Source: Ulva prolifera
Taxonomy: Eukaryota; Chlorophyta; Ulvophyceae; Ulvales; Ulvaceae
NCBI GenBank assembly: GCA_023078555.1
Contig: CM041201.1
Location: forward strand, 4,595,713-4,659,712
Direction of reading: 5' to 3'
Length of the DNA stretch: 64,000 bases
In this document: positions 36,630 through 48,100 of the stretch, in pieces
How positions within the stretch are numbered: the first letter of the stretch is position 1
Layout of the letters: each line of letters begins with the position of its first letter
Translations under genes and position numbers: made by a program
The notes under the pieces: model-generated
The model's database searches: none
What the model saw: the letters and a program-made list of their open reading frames with translations, nothing else
What the model was told of the DNA's origin: nothing

Positions 36630-37160
36630 ATGGACGGGTGGGATCCAGAGAAGCGCAGGGGCGGCACGCGCGGCCGGCGCCTGCACTGCAGACTGTCGCA
36701 CGGTGCCATATGCATCATGGGACACGTGTGCGCTTCACGAACGGTCGACGATCTGGCCCGCCTCCCTGCAGCGCGCGATCAATCGTCTGCTTGGAGGCCA
36801 GCGATCCCGACCGCGTGCTGGGGCTCCCTGTGTACCACACTTTCGCTCACGGTGCCACATGTATCCTAGTGTAGCCCCTCGCAGCTTGTAGGCGCTGCAG
36901 AACCTGGGCTGAAGCTAGGCAGCTACCTGCAGCATTCCCCTTCGCACAACGTCGCATACGCTACGCCCCCCAGCCTGAAGACTGCATCCTTTCACACTGA
37001 TAGTGTACGTTCATCTCTGCTAGCGGACGTGGAGGTGCAGGCAGCCTCGCCGACGCGACAGCGAGCAGCTCCGACGGATGCCGCAGCAGCCGACAACGGC
37101 CTGATGGCCAGACACTACGTGCACAGCTGGCATTCAACCGTGGGTTCGGAGCCTCTGTAG
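36630..37160 (+). CDS. Candidate small plus-strand gene, unknown function
   Basis: The best part is an exon at 36901-37160, after acceptor GGCGCTGCAG. It is open for about 86 codons (EPGLKLGSYLQHSP, later SVRSSLLADVEVQAASP) and stops at TAG 37158-37160. Codon usage is like the other genes and the frame has no internal ATG for most of its length, as expected for a 3' exon. The upstream exon is uncertain: frames between 36630 and 36870 are open on the plus strand, one starting MDGWDPEKRRGGTRG. No domain recognised. Could be spurious upstream of 36900. Confidence 0.35.
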
Positions 37161-37253
37161 CTATATCAACCGATCATACACACAAGCTGGACGGAAGCTT
37201 ACGTATGATTGATCTACGCCTGGGGGCACTGCTGATGTGATTGGGCTGCGATG

Positions 37254-37292
37254 CCTGCGGTGCTACCTGCCTCTCCACCTTCGCCCTTGTAA
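37254..37292 (+). repeat. Copy of the TTGTAA-ended short repeat family
   Basis: Reads GCGGTGCTACCTGCC, then CTCCACCTTCGCCCTTGTAA, matching the sense-strand 3' terminus of the elements at 36347 and 25156 with scattered differences. No target-site duplication found at this copy, so it may be older. Confidence 0.55.
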
Positions 37293-38773
37293 AACATACT
37301 AACCAGCCGAGAGCTCCAGCAAGACTTCAGATGGCAATGCAGCTTTCGTCGCGGTCTTTCAGGAACGGTAAGGCCTGCAGCCTGAGGCGCAGCAGCGGGG
37401 GTACCGCTTCACACACCCCGGCAAGCGCTGCCTTCGTCAGCTTCGAGCAGCCAGAGCAACGGCCAACACGTCTCAGCCTGTCCTCCGTGTCTGCACAGGC
37501 TGCGCGCCCCTCCCGTCCGTACAAAGGGTGCGTCGCCAACTTCGCGCTGCCTACGTAAAATGTGAGACTCTAGAGTGTTCCGTGACTCAGTCCTGGATCT
37601 GAGACGCCCGCGATTGGCCCGAGTTAATGCATTGAGGCTGCCCGCGCGCGCGGCTGCGTCACGTGCACCTGCTGACAAGCTCAACCCGGAGCCCTCTATC
37701 GCTACTGCTGGGAACCTACACGCAGTCAGATCCATTCTGTCGTGAATCAAAACGAATGCAGAGCTCAGCTGTGTCACGACGTTCTGCGGCAGCATCAGGA
37801 GCGTGCGATGCACTGCAAGCGCCAGCCCGTTAGCACCCCCGCGGCGCTTGCCCATGCACTTTTGCACCTGCTACAGGATCTGCCTGTGTACAATATCAGA
37901 TCTACCAACCCCAGATATTTGTATACAATATTACAGTACATGTCAGACACATGCAGCGCTGTGATTGTGGTAGATCTAGTGATCGATCCATGCAGAGGCA
38001 GTGGCTGTGCCGCATCGAGCTCGTCCACACATGATCACCGCGTGGTGCACCACATCCCGCCCATATGTCTACGGTCATGGTCACGTGGCGTGCGAATGCG
38101 CGAGCACTGCACGCTGAGCCGCACCAGGGGCGTTCCGTGGAGGGACAGGCAGGCGTGCATGCAGCGCTCGCGTCCATGCGGCCCTCCGCCTCACCGCACG
38201 CCCCATGGGCTGTTGCGCCTCTCTCCGCGTGCTGTGCCCGTCGTTAGAACCGATGCGCCGCTCCTGCTTGACCCTGCCATTGCTCAGTGAAGTGTACGCC
38301 CGGTGCCGGGCGGGATGCGTGCGCGCTCGCGTGGCTGCGGTGGCCGGGCGCACCGGTCACGTGGCTGTGCGCTCGCCGTCTCCGTGCGCAGAAACGCTGC
38401 GTAGTGAGCCTCGCAAACGGTGCGTGGCCGTCTCGCTGCAGCGCTGGGTCGTCCAGTGCAGTGCCTTCGTCGCTACTGGGCCCCTCGTGCAGCCCTGCGT
38501 GGGGTGTGGAGCCAGACGGCTGGCTGTGCGCTTGGTCGAAGGTGTACGAGTGTCATGTCTCCACCCCTCGGGTTGCTGAGGTCGATGCACATTCGAGAGG
38601 CACACATACCTCCAGTGGTGACTAGGTATCGGCGGCGCAGAAAGTGACTGCGCACCACATCATGTCCCCCCCCCTGCCTCCATTGCATCTCTCGCTGCAA
38701 TTTCTGATCTGTGCATGCATACATTCAGATTCAGATTTAGATTCAGATTCACTTGACTTGACTTTACATTCAG
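37293..38773. other. Accessory stretch without a confident gene
   Basis: Several open frames on both strands (for example 37331-37558, +, starting MAMQLSSRSFRNG; and 37867-37409, -) overlap each other and none has a domain or a consistent splice model. A CAGATT/TTGACT-type pyrimidine/AT-rich microsatellite lies at about 38725-38773, just before the next gene's first recognised exon. Confidence 0.4.
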
Positions 38774-38867
38774 GATCCCCCCGGCGCTCTGCATCTCGGA
38801 CCCTCTATCCGGCCCCCTCCACCGCCCCCGCCACAGCAGCCTTGCGGCGGCGCCCGCCGCACTCAGC

Positions 38868-40082
38868 TTGTCCGCCCGCACCGCCCCCCCCGCCGCCCGC
38901 ACCCCGTCCGACTCTGACTCAGGCTCCCTCCTCGGAAGCTTTGACCTAGACCTCCTGCCTCCCCAATGCCTGCTAGAGCTCATCCAGCTGACCACCCCCC
39001 CCACGTCCGCCAACAATCGCGCCTCACCGGCATCAATCTCCCGGCAACGCCCGGCAACAGCAAGACCCGCGTACACACCCACCCCCAAACATCACCCCCA
39101 GCCCTCACCCCCCTCGAGTGCGCCTGCAGCCGGCCCCACAGCCGCCCTCGCAACAGCCGACTCTTGCCTGCTGCCATCATCCTGCAGCGGAAGCCTGTAC
39201 GGTTCTTCAAGCTCCGGAGACTCAGCGCCGCTATCCGAGCACGGGTGGGAGGCGTGCAGCAGCCGGTTGCTGGGCGGCTGGGACTGTGGGTGCGAGCCGC
39301 CGGGGGGCCGGCGGCCGGAGGAGGCTGTGCGGAGCAGCTTCGACGTCGGCCGGGCCGCCGCGGGATCCCCTGAGCAGGAGCCGCAGCCGCAGGAGCCGGC
39401 ACCGTCGCCGGACGTGTCCCTTGACGCCACAGCCACCGTGCAGCTGCCGTGCTTCAGCGGCAGCACCTCGTTCATGTCTACAAGTGGCGGGCTGCTGGAC
39501 GGCTTCGATGGCACCACTGCTGCTTGGCCGGCCTCCGCCGTGGAGGTGCGGCTCACTGCGTGTCGGTGTTGCGGCGTATGCATGCATTTGTGCCGCACCA
39601 CGCTGAGTCGCACACCGCCGTGGTTTCTGCGGTTGGTGGCCCATGCATGAGCTCATGCCGGTTCAATGCACATCGCAGCTTGTATTCTTCAGCTGACATG
39701 CGCACCGCACGGACGTGCATGCTGTGTGCTGCAGGACCTGGACGGGGTGAGGCCTCCGGTGCCGCCCGCGGCGGGCCGGCAGCAACATACCCGATCACCA
39801 CTGAGCATTGAGTTCAGGCTATGCCCCCCCAGCAGGCCAGCCACGCCACAGCACAGCAGTCACGCAGAGAGCACCCTGGCGCCTGTGCACAGCAGCGGCA
39901 GCAGCGGCAGCAGCACCGCCGGGGGCACCTCCACTCTGCAGTGCCCGCCTGCAGGGACGCACGTAGCCGCTGTGGTCCTGGCATCGCATGGCGCCGCGGC
40001 GCGGAGCTCGGAAGAGTTCCTCCGCGAGATCAACGCAGCGCTGGTGCGCACCGCGCCTCCCACGCACGCCGTCCTGCGCTAG
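38868..40082 (+). CDS. Candidate gene encoding a Ser/Pro/Ala-rich protein of unknown function
   Basis: Two exons are supported: a long one ending at the donor in GCCGTGGAG-GTGCGG near 39545, and 39735-40082 after acceptor GTGCTGCAG. The first is low complexity (SDSDSGSLLGSFDLDLLPPQ, then many Ser/Pro/Gly runs). The second ends SSEEFLREINAALVRTAPP-stop. The start is not visible; 38868 is only where one frame opens, and an acceptor TTACATTCAG at 38773 suggests the exon begins there. No domain recognised. Minus-strand shadows are also long because of the GC content, so strand choice rests mainly on splice sites. Confidence 0.4.
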
Positions 40083-40813
40083 GACGACGCATGCATGTTG
40101 TGCATGCATATGTGGCCCGTAGCCACTGCAGCAGCGCTATCCCGACCACGATATATAGATGTGTTTAGTTGAATTTTGGGGGTCCTGGCAGCATGCTCCA
40201 TGTCTGCAGGCTGCGGTCCACCACCCCTGCGACAGCAGGCGGGCGGCTCTGGGTGGCGGTGGGGGATCTGTGGTGAACAAGCATGCGACCGCAGAGGCCC
40301 AACCAGGGGCCAAGCGGCAGCAGGCGAAGCCGCCCCGGCAGCCTGCGACCCCCACGACCCCCCACCGCTGCCCACGTGGGCCGAAACGGCGAGGCCTGGT
40401 CAGCACACCATGCACAAATAAGGCAACTCTGAGCAACACAGGCAGCATGCATTGCGCGCCAGCCGGGGGACGGCGCCGCACACTCCGGCAGGCCGCGGAG
40501 GCGGCAAAGGCGGCAGCTTCCAAGCAGACACACGGCGCGCCGATGGTACGCTGCCGCATGCTCAACGTAGGCCGTCCGCATGCATGCGCGCCGGCGTTCC
40601 ACAGCACCTGCGGCCACGTGAACGCCGGCGTCGGCGACCGCGGCCTTGCATTTTGCCCGGGGACCCTGCAGGTCCGTGTGTTGCGCTCTAGCAACACTTC
40701 AGATAGATCCGATGAGAGGCCATGCGAACCGAAAATGCATGTTCCCGGGCGGGCGGCTGCCCGGCGGCCAGTTGGTGTGAGATGAGTCAGGCTGTTACGC
40801 CACATGGCCGCCC
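40083..40813. other. Spacer without confident gene
   Basis: GC-rich, open in several frames on both strands (for example 40997-40137, -), none with a motif or start context I would defend. Contains ATATATAG near 40150. Confidence 0.35.
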
Positions 40814-41336
40814 GTGCCCGTGCGTGGCGGGGCGACCGGCTACCATTCATGGCTGTGTGCCGCGACCCCCACCATGCCGATTTCGATGACCGAGGCCAGG
40901 GTGTCAGCAGGAGCGATACCGTTGTCCCCAGCAGCACGGACGCGGCCCCTCCAAATCGCTGCAGCGGTACAGCACGCGCCTGTTTCTGTATCACCACAAA
41001 CGCCGCACATGCATGGGCCTACAGGCTGTGCTACAGTCTGTGCGGGACCTGTGAACAGCAGCGTTCCGGTTCAAAGATCGACTGGCAGCGCTCAGCTGTC
41101 GCGCTCTGCTGCCATGAAAGGGCCACCGCTCGAGGGCCTCGCTGCTCCTTGCTTTTACGGCGCACAGGGTGTAAGCGCACTGGGAGGCCGTGCTGCCTGT
41201 GCAGGGCCGCAGCGAGCTCATGCATAGGCTCAAGGCCGCGATCGTGGCGCCGTGCAAGCGGATGATGCGGCACATGCGCCGCGCGTTCAGCCGCTGCGCC
41301 GACGCGCAGCCCGCACTGCTCGCCCCGGCGCACTAG
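40814..41336 (+). CDS. Candidate gene with a short basic C-terminal exon
   Basis: The exon after acceptor CTGTGCAG at about 41200 reads SELMHRLKAAIVAPCKRMMR, then HMRRAFSRCADAQPALL, and stops at TAG 41334-41336. Upstream, a frame from 40814 to about 41168 reads VPVQRSTGSAQLSRSAAMKG and CFYGAQG before a GTAAGC donor. The implied intron would be only about 34 bp, which is too short for comfort, so the two pieces may not join this way. The basic RRAFSR ending resembles the RRAFGR ending of the candidate gene at 56067. Function unknown. Confidence 0.3.
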
Positions 41337-43599
41337 GCCCGCCCGCCGCTCCTGGCGCTCAGCTGTGGCGTGCATGCTGCGCACAGCGCCCGGTCGCGTG
41401 CCAGACTCAGAGTCCAGGCTGCATGCACCGGGAACTGTGCTGCGCTGCGCTGCCTGCTGACCTGCCAGGGCGAGGCACAGCCGGGCCTGCCAGCAGCAAA
41501 CGGCCCGCAGCAAACCATCTCAGAAGCAGGTGGGTCGGGGTGGAGCTCGCAGTCGCCTGCGTGGCAGCGTCCACATCCAGAGCTGCCTCTGGGGTCGCTG
41601 CTCAAGTGCGCGCTACTGCGATGGCCCATGCATGGCCCAGGCGCGGGAGCTATCCGCACGTGTAGCAGTGGGCATGAGCTCCTGGGCGGCGCTTGAGTAC
41701 AGGCTGCTGCACACGCAACGGCAACAGGGCTATGTACACTAGAGGGGCTGTGCGCATCTGGAAAGCTGCCACTGGTTGACATGTGTGGCAGGAAGGGCGT
41801 CAGGGCCTCATGTTGTGGCCGCACAAGCCTCCGATTAGGAAAGAGGCGGTCATCGGAGGGTGCCGAGATCGGCTGCGCTTGCTGGCGCAGCGTCTTGTGC
41901 GGGTGAGTGTGTGGGTCAAGATGAATCCCATCAGCTGGGCCTAGCGTGGCCATCTTTAGCCGTGTGCATGCTGCACTTATCACTACACCATGTGGCTTGA
42001 GCTCCTTACACGACTCCTGTGAAGCATGTAGTTTCGAATTCTTGCTGCCTGTGTTTTTTGGACACACAGCGTGCTTTCCAGGCTGCATGGCTGAGCCTGA
42101 GTACTTATAGTTATATGAAGTGGTTGGTCCCGGGAGTTTTCGGAGCTGTCAATGCCTCGATGGATATGCCGTTGCAATGGTGCATATACTGTATACAATC
42201 TTATAGTGAAACGTAGGTTGTAATCAAGAGTCTTGCTGTATTGGCGGTGGCACGCCGCATTGGCCCGCAAGGCGGCAGGGGGCCGATGCCTGCCACGGGC
42301 ATGCGGTGCTGCGGCGGTTTCGCGACGCTAACTTCGCTGCTTGCTATGCGGGCTGCCTTTCACTCGCGCTGCGCATGCGCTGGGCCCGCCGCGATGCGGG
42401 GGGGAAACATGCAGCATATGCACATGGCTAGAACAGACAGTTGGACTCTGAGGGCGGCATGGTGGCACTGCAGCACCACCCGGCAGGGTTGCTGCGTCTC
42501 AGTGCAAGAACTCAAAGTAGCCACAACTGTGGGGCTGTGGAGCAGAAGGCTCTGTTCTTGCACGCACTGTGGGAAACACGCGCATGAGACCTGAGTTAAC
42601 GAATAGACTCATGAGTACGTTCAGTTTGTTTTCCCATTAAACCGCTGCAGCAACATGTTGAAGCTGGGGGCCAAACTTATGGAGAGCGCTAGCATCTGCA
42701 TGTATTTCAATTCGCGTCTCGAAGATGTAGACGAGTTGAGGAGCAGTGATTCTCCAGCCCAGACTGGGTACGTTGGGCCACATAACCAAAGACAGTGCTG
42801 CAGCGCTTGATGACGCAGCATGCTGTCGCTGGTCCCACGCCTGCCGCACATGCGATCCACACAGGGATGTCCACATTATGTTCTGGCATAGATTAGAGTC
42901 GGACTGTTGTAACGATGATGGCATGCAGTGCCCTGCTTCGTATTGCGATACTGACGTGTCGCCCATTGCCGCTGGGTGATGCTTGGCATCATCTACGACA
43001 TGCTGTCACGGTCTGAATATCTCCTTTGAGGTATGTGTTATTGGACGTGCCGTGCATGCGATGGGGCCTCGACGTAGGACAGCTTCGGGCTCGGAGCTGT
43101 ACGCTGGGCTCGGCCATGCACAAATCCCGTGCAACACGCCCCCGCGCGTGTTACTTGCGCATTTAGAGAATAGTGGACGTCGCAAAGCTTACAATGTGGA
43201 AGCTGGAACGTATGCCATGGACTGCAGATGCCTGGCACTGCCGTGCCACTGGGCACGTCGGCATGCCTCCAGCACGATAGCGGTGCCTATCCAAAAGCGC
43301 TTACGCGGCCACCAGTGGATTGATAATATGGCATTGTATTCAGCGCATTAAGGCAGACAAGCCTCGTAAGTCGCGTACGATCGTACAGGCGTGCGAACCT
43401 TTTGAACACGGAGACATTATGGCTTCGTTGCATATGGTTCCCAAATGTACAGCAGGCTACATGGCACATTTTGCAATCATACATGTATGTCCAGGCAGTG
43501 CGTGTGGGGCCGATGCAAACGAGCGAAGTACGCTGCCCGAGTGCACCAATCGGAATCTACACGTCATAACCGCCGTGCGCGAGAGCTGTGACGTCCAGA
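41337..43599. other. Long stretch without a confident gene
   Basis: Mixed GC content and no family matches. One minus-strand tail is coding-like: after an acceptor TACCCAG near 42770 it reads LVYIFETRIEIHADASALHK and stops at 42637. It could be the last exon of an unrecognised minus-strand gene, but no upstream exons were found. Confidence 0.4.
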
Positions 43600-43686
43600 A
43601 CGGACTAGGGCACAGTGGTAGAGCACCATCAAGTCGTACAGCCGTGAAGTGGAAGGTCTCACGTTCAACTCCGTCCGTTTGCTTTT
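43600..43686 (+). ncRNA. tRNA-like sequence, probably degenerate or SINE head
   Basis: An A-box-like GGCACAGTGGTA (43609-43620) and a B-box-like GTTCAACTCC (43663-43672) sit at a pol III-like spacing. ACGGAC at 43600 can pair with GTCCGT at 43673-43678, and TTTT follows at 43683. However the T stem does not pair and no normal anticodon arm can be folded. So it is not a functional tRNA by eye; a tRNA-derived element or relic fits better. Confidence 0.3.
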
Positions 43687-43924
43687 CCATGCTGAAGTCA
43701 AAATCGTAGTCTCGGTATGTCGCATCTGTCCAATGGGGTGAAGACGGTGAAAAGCTCCCCTGCGCTATGGGTCCTCGGGCTCCTCTGGCGGGCCTCCGGG
43801 CAAACCTCGCCTCCGGGCACTCCCCAGAACAGCCCTATGCAGTGAGAGCACTCCTGTGAACGGGCTCCGCACGGACCCCCGTGACGGATCAGAAACGCTA
43901 TGGAGCCTTCGGGCCCCTCTGGCA

Positions 43925-44036
43925 CGCCTTCGGGCACCCCCGCCTTCGGGCACCCCCGCCTTCGGGCACCCCCGCCTTCGGGCACCCCCGCCTTCGGGCA
44001 CCCCCGCCTTCGGGCACCCCCGCCTTCGGGCACCTT
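43925..44036 (+). repeat. 16-bp minisatellite, 7 copies
   Basis: Seven tandem copies of CGCCTTCGGGCACCCC, the last ending in TTTTGG. The array is open in frames on both strands, which produces spurious Gly/Arg/Pro-repeat ORFs. It is followed by a tandem duplication of a CAGGCAGCGCATTCGC-type unit. Related degenerate units occur just upstream (43775-43920). Confidence 0.9.
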
Positions 44037-44603
44037 TTGGTCAGGCAGCGCATTCGCCACAGGCAGCGCATTCGCGAACGACTGACAAACGCCAACGAAG
44101 TAACGCTGCCCTCGCTGCACCTCTGCATACTTGTGAGTACGAATGGACACAGCTATTGCTGTCTGTTGCAATGTGCAACGCACTGTTTGCTGTTCGTTAT
44201 CGTGGCCGGGCGTCGTCGCTCCAGAGCGCGGTGACTGTGCCTGCACTGGGCATGCGGTCCTGAGAGGGCTAAGAAAAAGGGCTGGTCTTCGCACAGCTGC
44301 CTGCATGGCCGGAGCGCTCATGCCCTCTCCTGTGCTGATCGTGGTGTGAGGTGGGCATTGCGCATGCATGCGGGCTGCAACAGCCCCCGGGCACCAACCC
44401 GTTGAACCGGCAGACGGTGGGGTGGCAAAGCGGATCGGGCGCAGCCGCGCGGGGCGGGGGTGCACAGTCCATGGCAGCATACTGCAGCCTTGAGCTGACA
44501 CGACGCGGATGGCACACGGCACACGCCTGCCGGTGCGGTGCCTGCCCGACTGATGCGTGATGACGTTGACACATCCATGTGGCGCGGCGGCGACCTGAAC
44601 AGC

Positions 44604-44606
<3 letters not shown>
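44037..44606. other. Spacer between the minisatellite and the TG tract
   Basis: No gene supported. Open frames on both strands are by-products of the flanking repeats and GC content. Confidence 0.4.
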
Positions 44607-44675
<69 letters not shown>

Positions 44676-44689
44676 CGCGCGTGCGCGCA
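44607..44689 (+). repeat. (TG)n-(CG)n alternating purine-pyrimidine tract
   Basis: About 61 bp of pure GT repeat runs directly into about 22 bp of GC/GTGC repeat. The whole tract alternates purine and pyrimidine, the classic substrate for Z-DNA. Confidence 0.95.
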
Positions 44690-45136
44690 TAAAGACCTCA
44701 CAGAACAGCTGGTCGAACGACGCCCAGCTTTTATTTACATGTCAAACCAAGCAAATTCGACGTCTTTTTGGCCACCATTTTGACCCCAAGCATGAGCCCA
44801 CGTTGGCCCTGCCGGGAGCGCTGGCTGCGCCTGCACCTGGCTGCAAGTTCCGCCGGCTCGGCAGCTACTTGCAGGTGAGACAAGCCAAGCATGGCCTGTA
44901 AATGCACTGCAAGTCACCGCAACAAGCAACTCGCGATCAAATCACATGTACAATCACGCTTGTCCCGAGCGACTGCCCTGCCTCGAGCTCTTGAGTTTTC
45001 GCATTGCCACGTCGAATCGCACTGCTGGAAATCCGCGACAGAGACATGTCCATGCACAACATTCACAGCCGCACGGCCTCGACCCCAGCAAACGCATCGG
45101 CGGTAGAAATCAAACAATTTCATCCAATCACAAAAA
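44690..45136. other. Spacer downstream of the minus-strand zinc-finger-like gene
   Basis: Likely 3' UTR of the gene ending at 45137. The open frame on the plus strand has no motif. Confidence 0.35.
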
Positions 45137-48100
45137 TCATCGACCGCACTGCCAGGAGGGTGCCTGCTGGGCAACGTTCTCCCCACAGAGCGGTGGCTTT
45201 GGCAACGACACGATGCCAAGCTCGTGGCCGAGGCCACACAGCTGCTGCTGCTGCTGCATTTGGGCATGCAGGCTCTGCACAAGTGGGTGGTGCTGCAGCT
45301 GAGCACGCTGAAGCACATCCAGCCATCGCTGCAGCTGCGCCTCCTGCGGAGCAGCATGGCTTTGACGCTCGTTCTGCTGAGGCGCCAGCTGCTGCATCTC
45401 AGCAGCACAGACGCGCCGCAGCAGCTGAGCTTGCGCAGGCTCAAGCAGCTGCTGCGGCCACCGAGCCTCATCCTGTTCGCATTGCAGCTGCTGCATCAAC
45501 AGCCGAGCAGCAGCGCACGCCTCTCCAGCTCCGGGGTGGTGCTGTGTGGCAGAGGGCCCCTGCTGGTAGGGCACGCTTTCAGTCGCTGTGACCTCCCGGC
45601 TGTGGCCCTGGACCTCTGCTGGCGGCCTCAGCGCGGATGCTGACTGCTCGACCGACCTTCTCACACGTGCCACCGCGGCGACGAGCTCGCTTGTGCCAGA
45701 TGCAGCACATGCATGTGGCCTCAGACATGGGGAGGGCTGACAGTGGCCCAAGAGCGTGGCGCCCTGGCCGCGTTGGCCGGAATCTGCTGGAGACAGCTCC
45801 GGCGAGGCTGCTGGCAATGCTGCCACGGGTGCTGCTGCAAGTTGCGCAGTCTGCTCAGCAGCAGCTCCAGTGGCCACAGGGGGAGACGTCGGCATGGGCG
45901 GCAGCGGCTCTGGCGCCTCCATGTGCTCGCTGCCGCGTTTCTGGGCCCCAGTGGGCGCCTGCGCAAGCCCAGGCGGAGGATGGTGGGCGGCCGCTTCAAG
46001 CATGGCTGCCACGCGCTCGCGAGTGGCCTGCATTCTGTGATGCAGCATCTGCAGCTGCGCCTGCTGCTGCGGCCGCGGTGCTGCAGCAATGAGGCTGAGC
46101 ACGTGCTGCACGTTCCAGACCGCCTCCGCCTCTGCTGCTGCGAGTGCACGGTCACTGATCGCCCGCTGCGGTCGTGCTGCCTCAGGCGCAACGTGCTCCG
46201 CAGGCGGCACAGGTGGCGGCTGGGCTCCCGCTGGCTGCGCTGCTGCTGGCTGTGCGGGTGGCGGCGGCTGTGTGACCGAGGGCAACCCGCCTGGAGCGGC
46301 GCGAGCAGCACCCTGCACGCCGCAGGGCTGTGAGTACGCGCATGACCGCGCAACCGCCACCATGCGCCTCCCACGTGTGGACTGAAACGGCAGAGGTGAC
46401 CTCCTGGGCCCGCACAATCTACGCCAAACAAGAGCAGGCACCGTGCCAATGGCAACAAGGACAGTCATGTATAATATGAGGTACCCATGCCAAGAGATCC
46501 ACGCAGCTGGTGCCCCAGGTAGACACACGCGGCGGCTGCCGCTGAACAGGCCCCACGCGCTGCTGCTCCACAGCACGCTCCATGATGTTACCATGCGGTG
46601 CAGCGCGGCATGGACCCCGGTGGCAGGATGAATGCAGCGCGGCATGGACCCCGGTGGCAGGATGAATGCAGCGCGGCATGGACCCCGGTGGCAGGATGAA
46701 TGCAGCGCGGCATGGACCCCGGTGGCAGGATGAATGCAGCACGGCATGGACCCCGGTGGCAGGATGAATGCAGCACGGCATGGACCCCGGTGGCAGGATG
46801 AATGCAGCACGGCATGGACCCCGGTGGCAGGATGAATGCAGCACGGCATGGACCCCGGTGGCAGGATGAATGCAGCACGGCATGGACCCCGGTGGCAGGA
46901 TGAATGCAGCGCGGCATGGACCCCGGTGGCAGGATGAATGCAGCGCGGCATGGACCCCGGTGGCAGGATGAATGCAGCGCGGCATGGACCCCGGTGGCAG
47001 GATGAATGCAGCGCGGCCCCACGGCAACTGGGGCTCACGGCTGAGGTCGTCGGCGGAATCACATCCAGCTTCGGCGCGGTACAGCAGCACAGGACACGTG
47101 CGGCGACTGACACGCTTGATCCACCACCACCACAGCACGAACGCTCGGCCGAGCGCGGGCAGGAGATGCGCCAGGCTCAGGGGCAGGCAAGAGAGGTGCG
47201 CCGACGCCTCCAGCAGAGTAGATGGCGCACCGCTGTTGCGGGCGGTGTGTCACCGCCAGCATTCAAGCGGGCTGCAGCTTTGACGTACTTTGTGCGCAGG
47301 TTGCAGATGCGCATGTTGTCGAGCGTGTAGTCTTGGGCGTACACGGACGCCCGGATGGTCTCTGCCGCCTGTGCGAGGCCCGTGCCTGGGGCGATGCCCA
47401 GCCGCTGCCGCACATGCGCCCGCACCTCTGCAGGGGGCAGCACCGCAGTTGCTGCGCCATGCAGCACTTGCACACTGTGAGCATGTGCAACGGCATGGAT
47501 GGCAATATGCGACCCATCAGAAAGCAGACCCTGGGGGTCCTCCCGGTTGCGTTATCCTCACAAAACTGCAGTGCAGCATGCAGAAGCAAGCGGATGCGGC
47601 GGGCCCAGCCGAGACAGCGACCAGGTTCTGCTCTTGATGTGTGTTGATGTGAGAGCATGCAGAACTGCGGGCAGCAGTTTCAGCAGTGCAAGGCACTGAG
47701 TTCATGTGCACACAACACCCAGTGCCTCGTACGTATGTGTGCATCGTTGACATATACATACACATGTGAAGCACATGACAGCGCACCGGAGATGATGGTT
47801 GCTGGCTTGACTTCCATTCTCAGCTTCTGAATGACGAGCTGTGTGACCTCGTCCGTGTACTTCCGCAGGTGGTGCGTGTGCAGCTCGGTGTGTGCGACCA
47901 CCCCTTCCCGAGTGACATGCTGCATCGCCCTGCAAGAGCTCCTCGTGTCCCCGTCTTCACACGGGAACTTCAGCACGACCACCCCAGGCACCTTGGCATA
48001 CTTCTTCACATAGAAGCAGTAGACGCAGCCCCTCTTGCAGCTGTTGCCGGCCTGGGTCTTGGAGAAACGGACCGTGGGCGCTGAGGCTTCCAGCCTCTGT

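Noticed and set aside
37327-37867. Overlapping ORFs on both strands (MAMQLSSRSFRNG on plus, MATHPLYGREG on minus)
   Set aside because: Both look partly protein-like but neither has splice partners or a domain, and they exclude each other.
43698-44690. 330-codon minus-strand ORF covering the TG tract and 16-bp minisatellite
   Set aside because: Its sequence is a translation of simple repeats (His-Thr runs, Gly/Arg/Pro repeats) with no domain.
46419-47138. Long minus-strand repeat protein across the 34-bp minisatellite
   Set aside because: The frames stay open only because the unit lacks stops; the array looks intronic and codons show no protein-level constraint.
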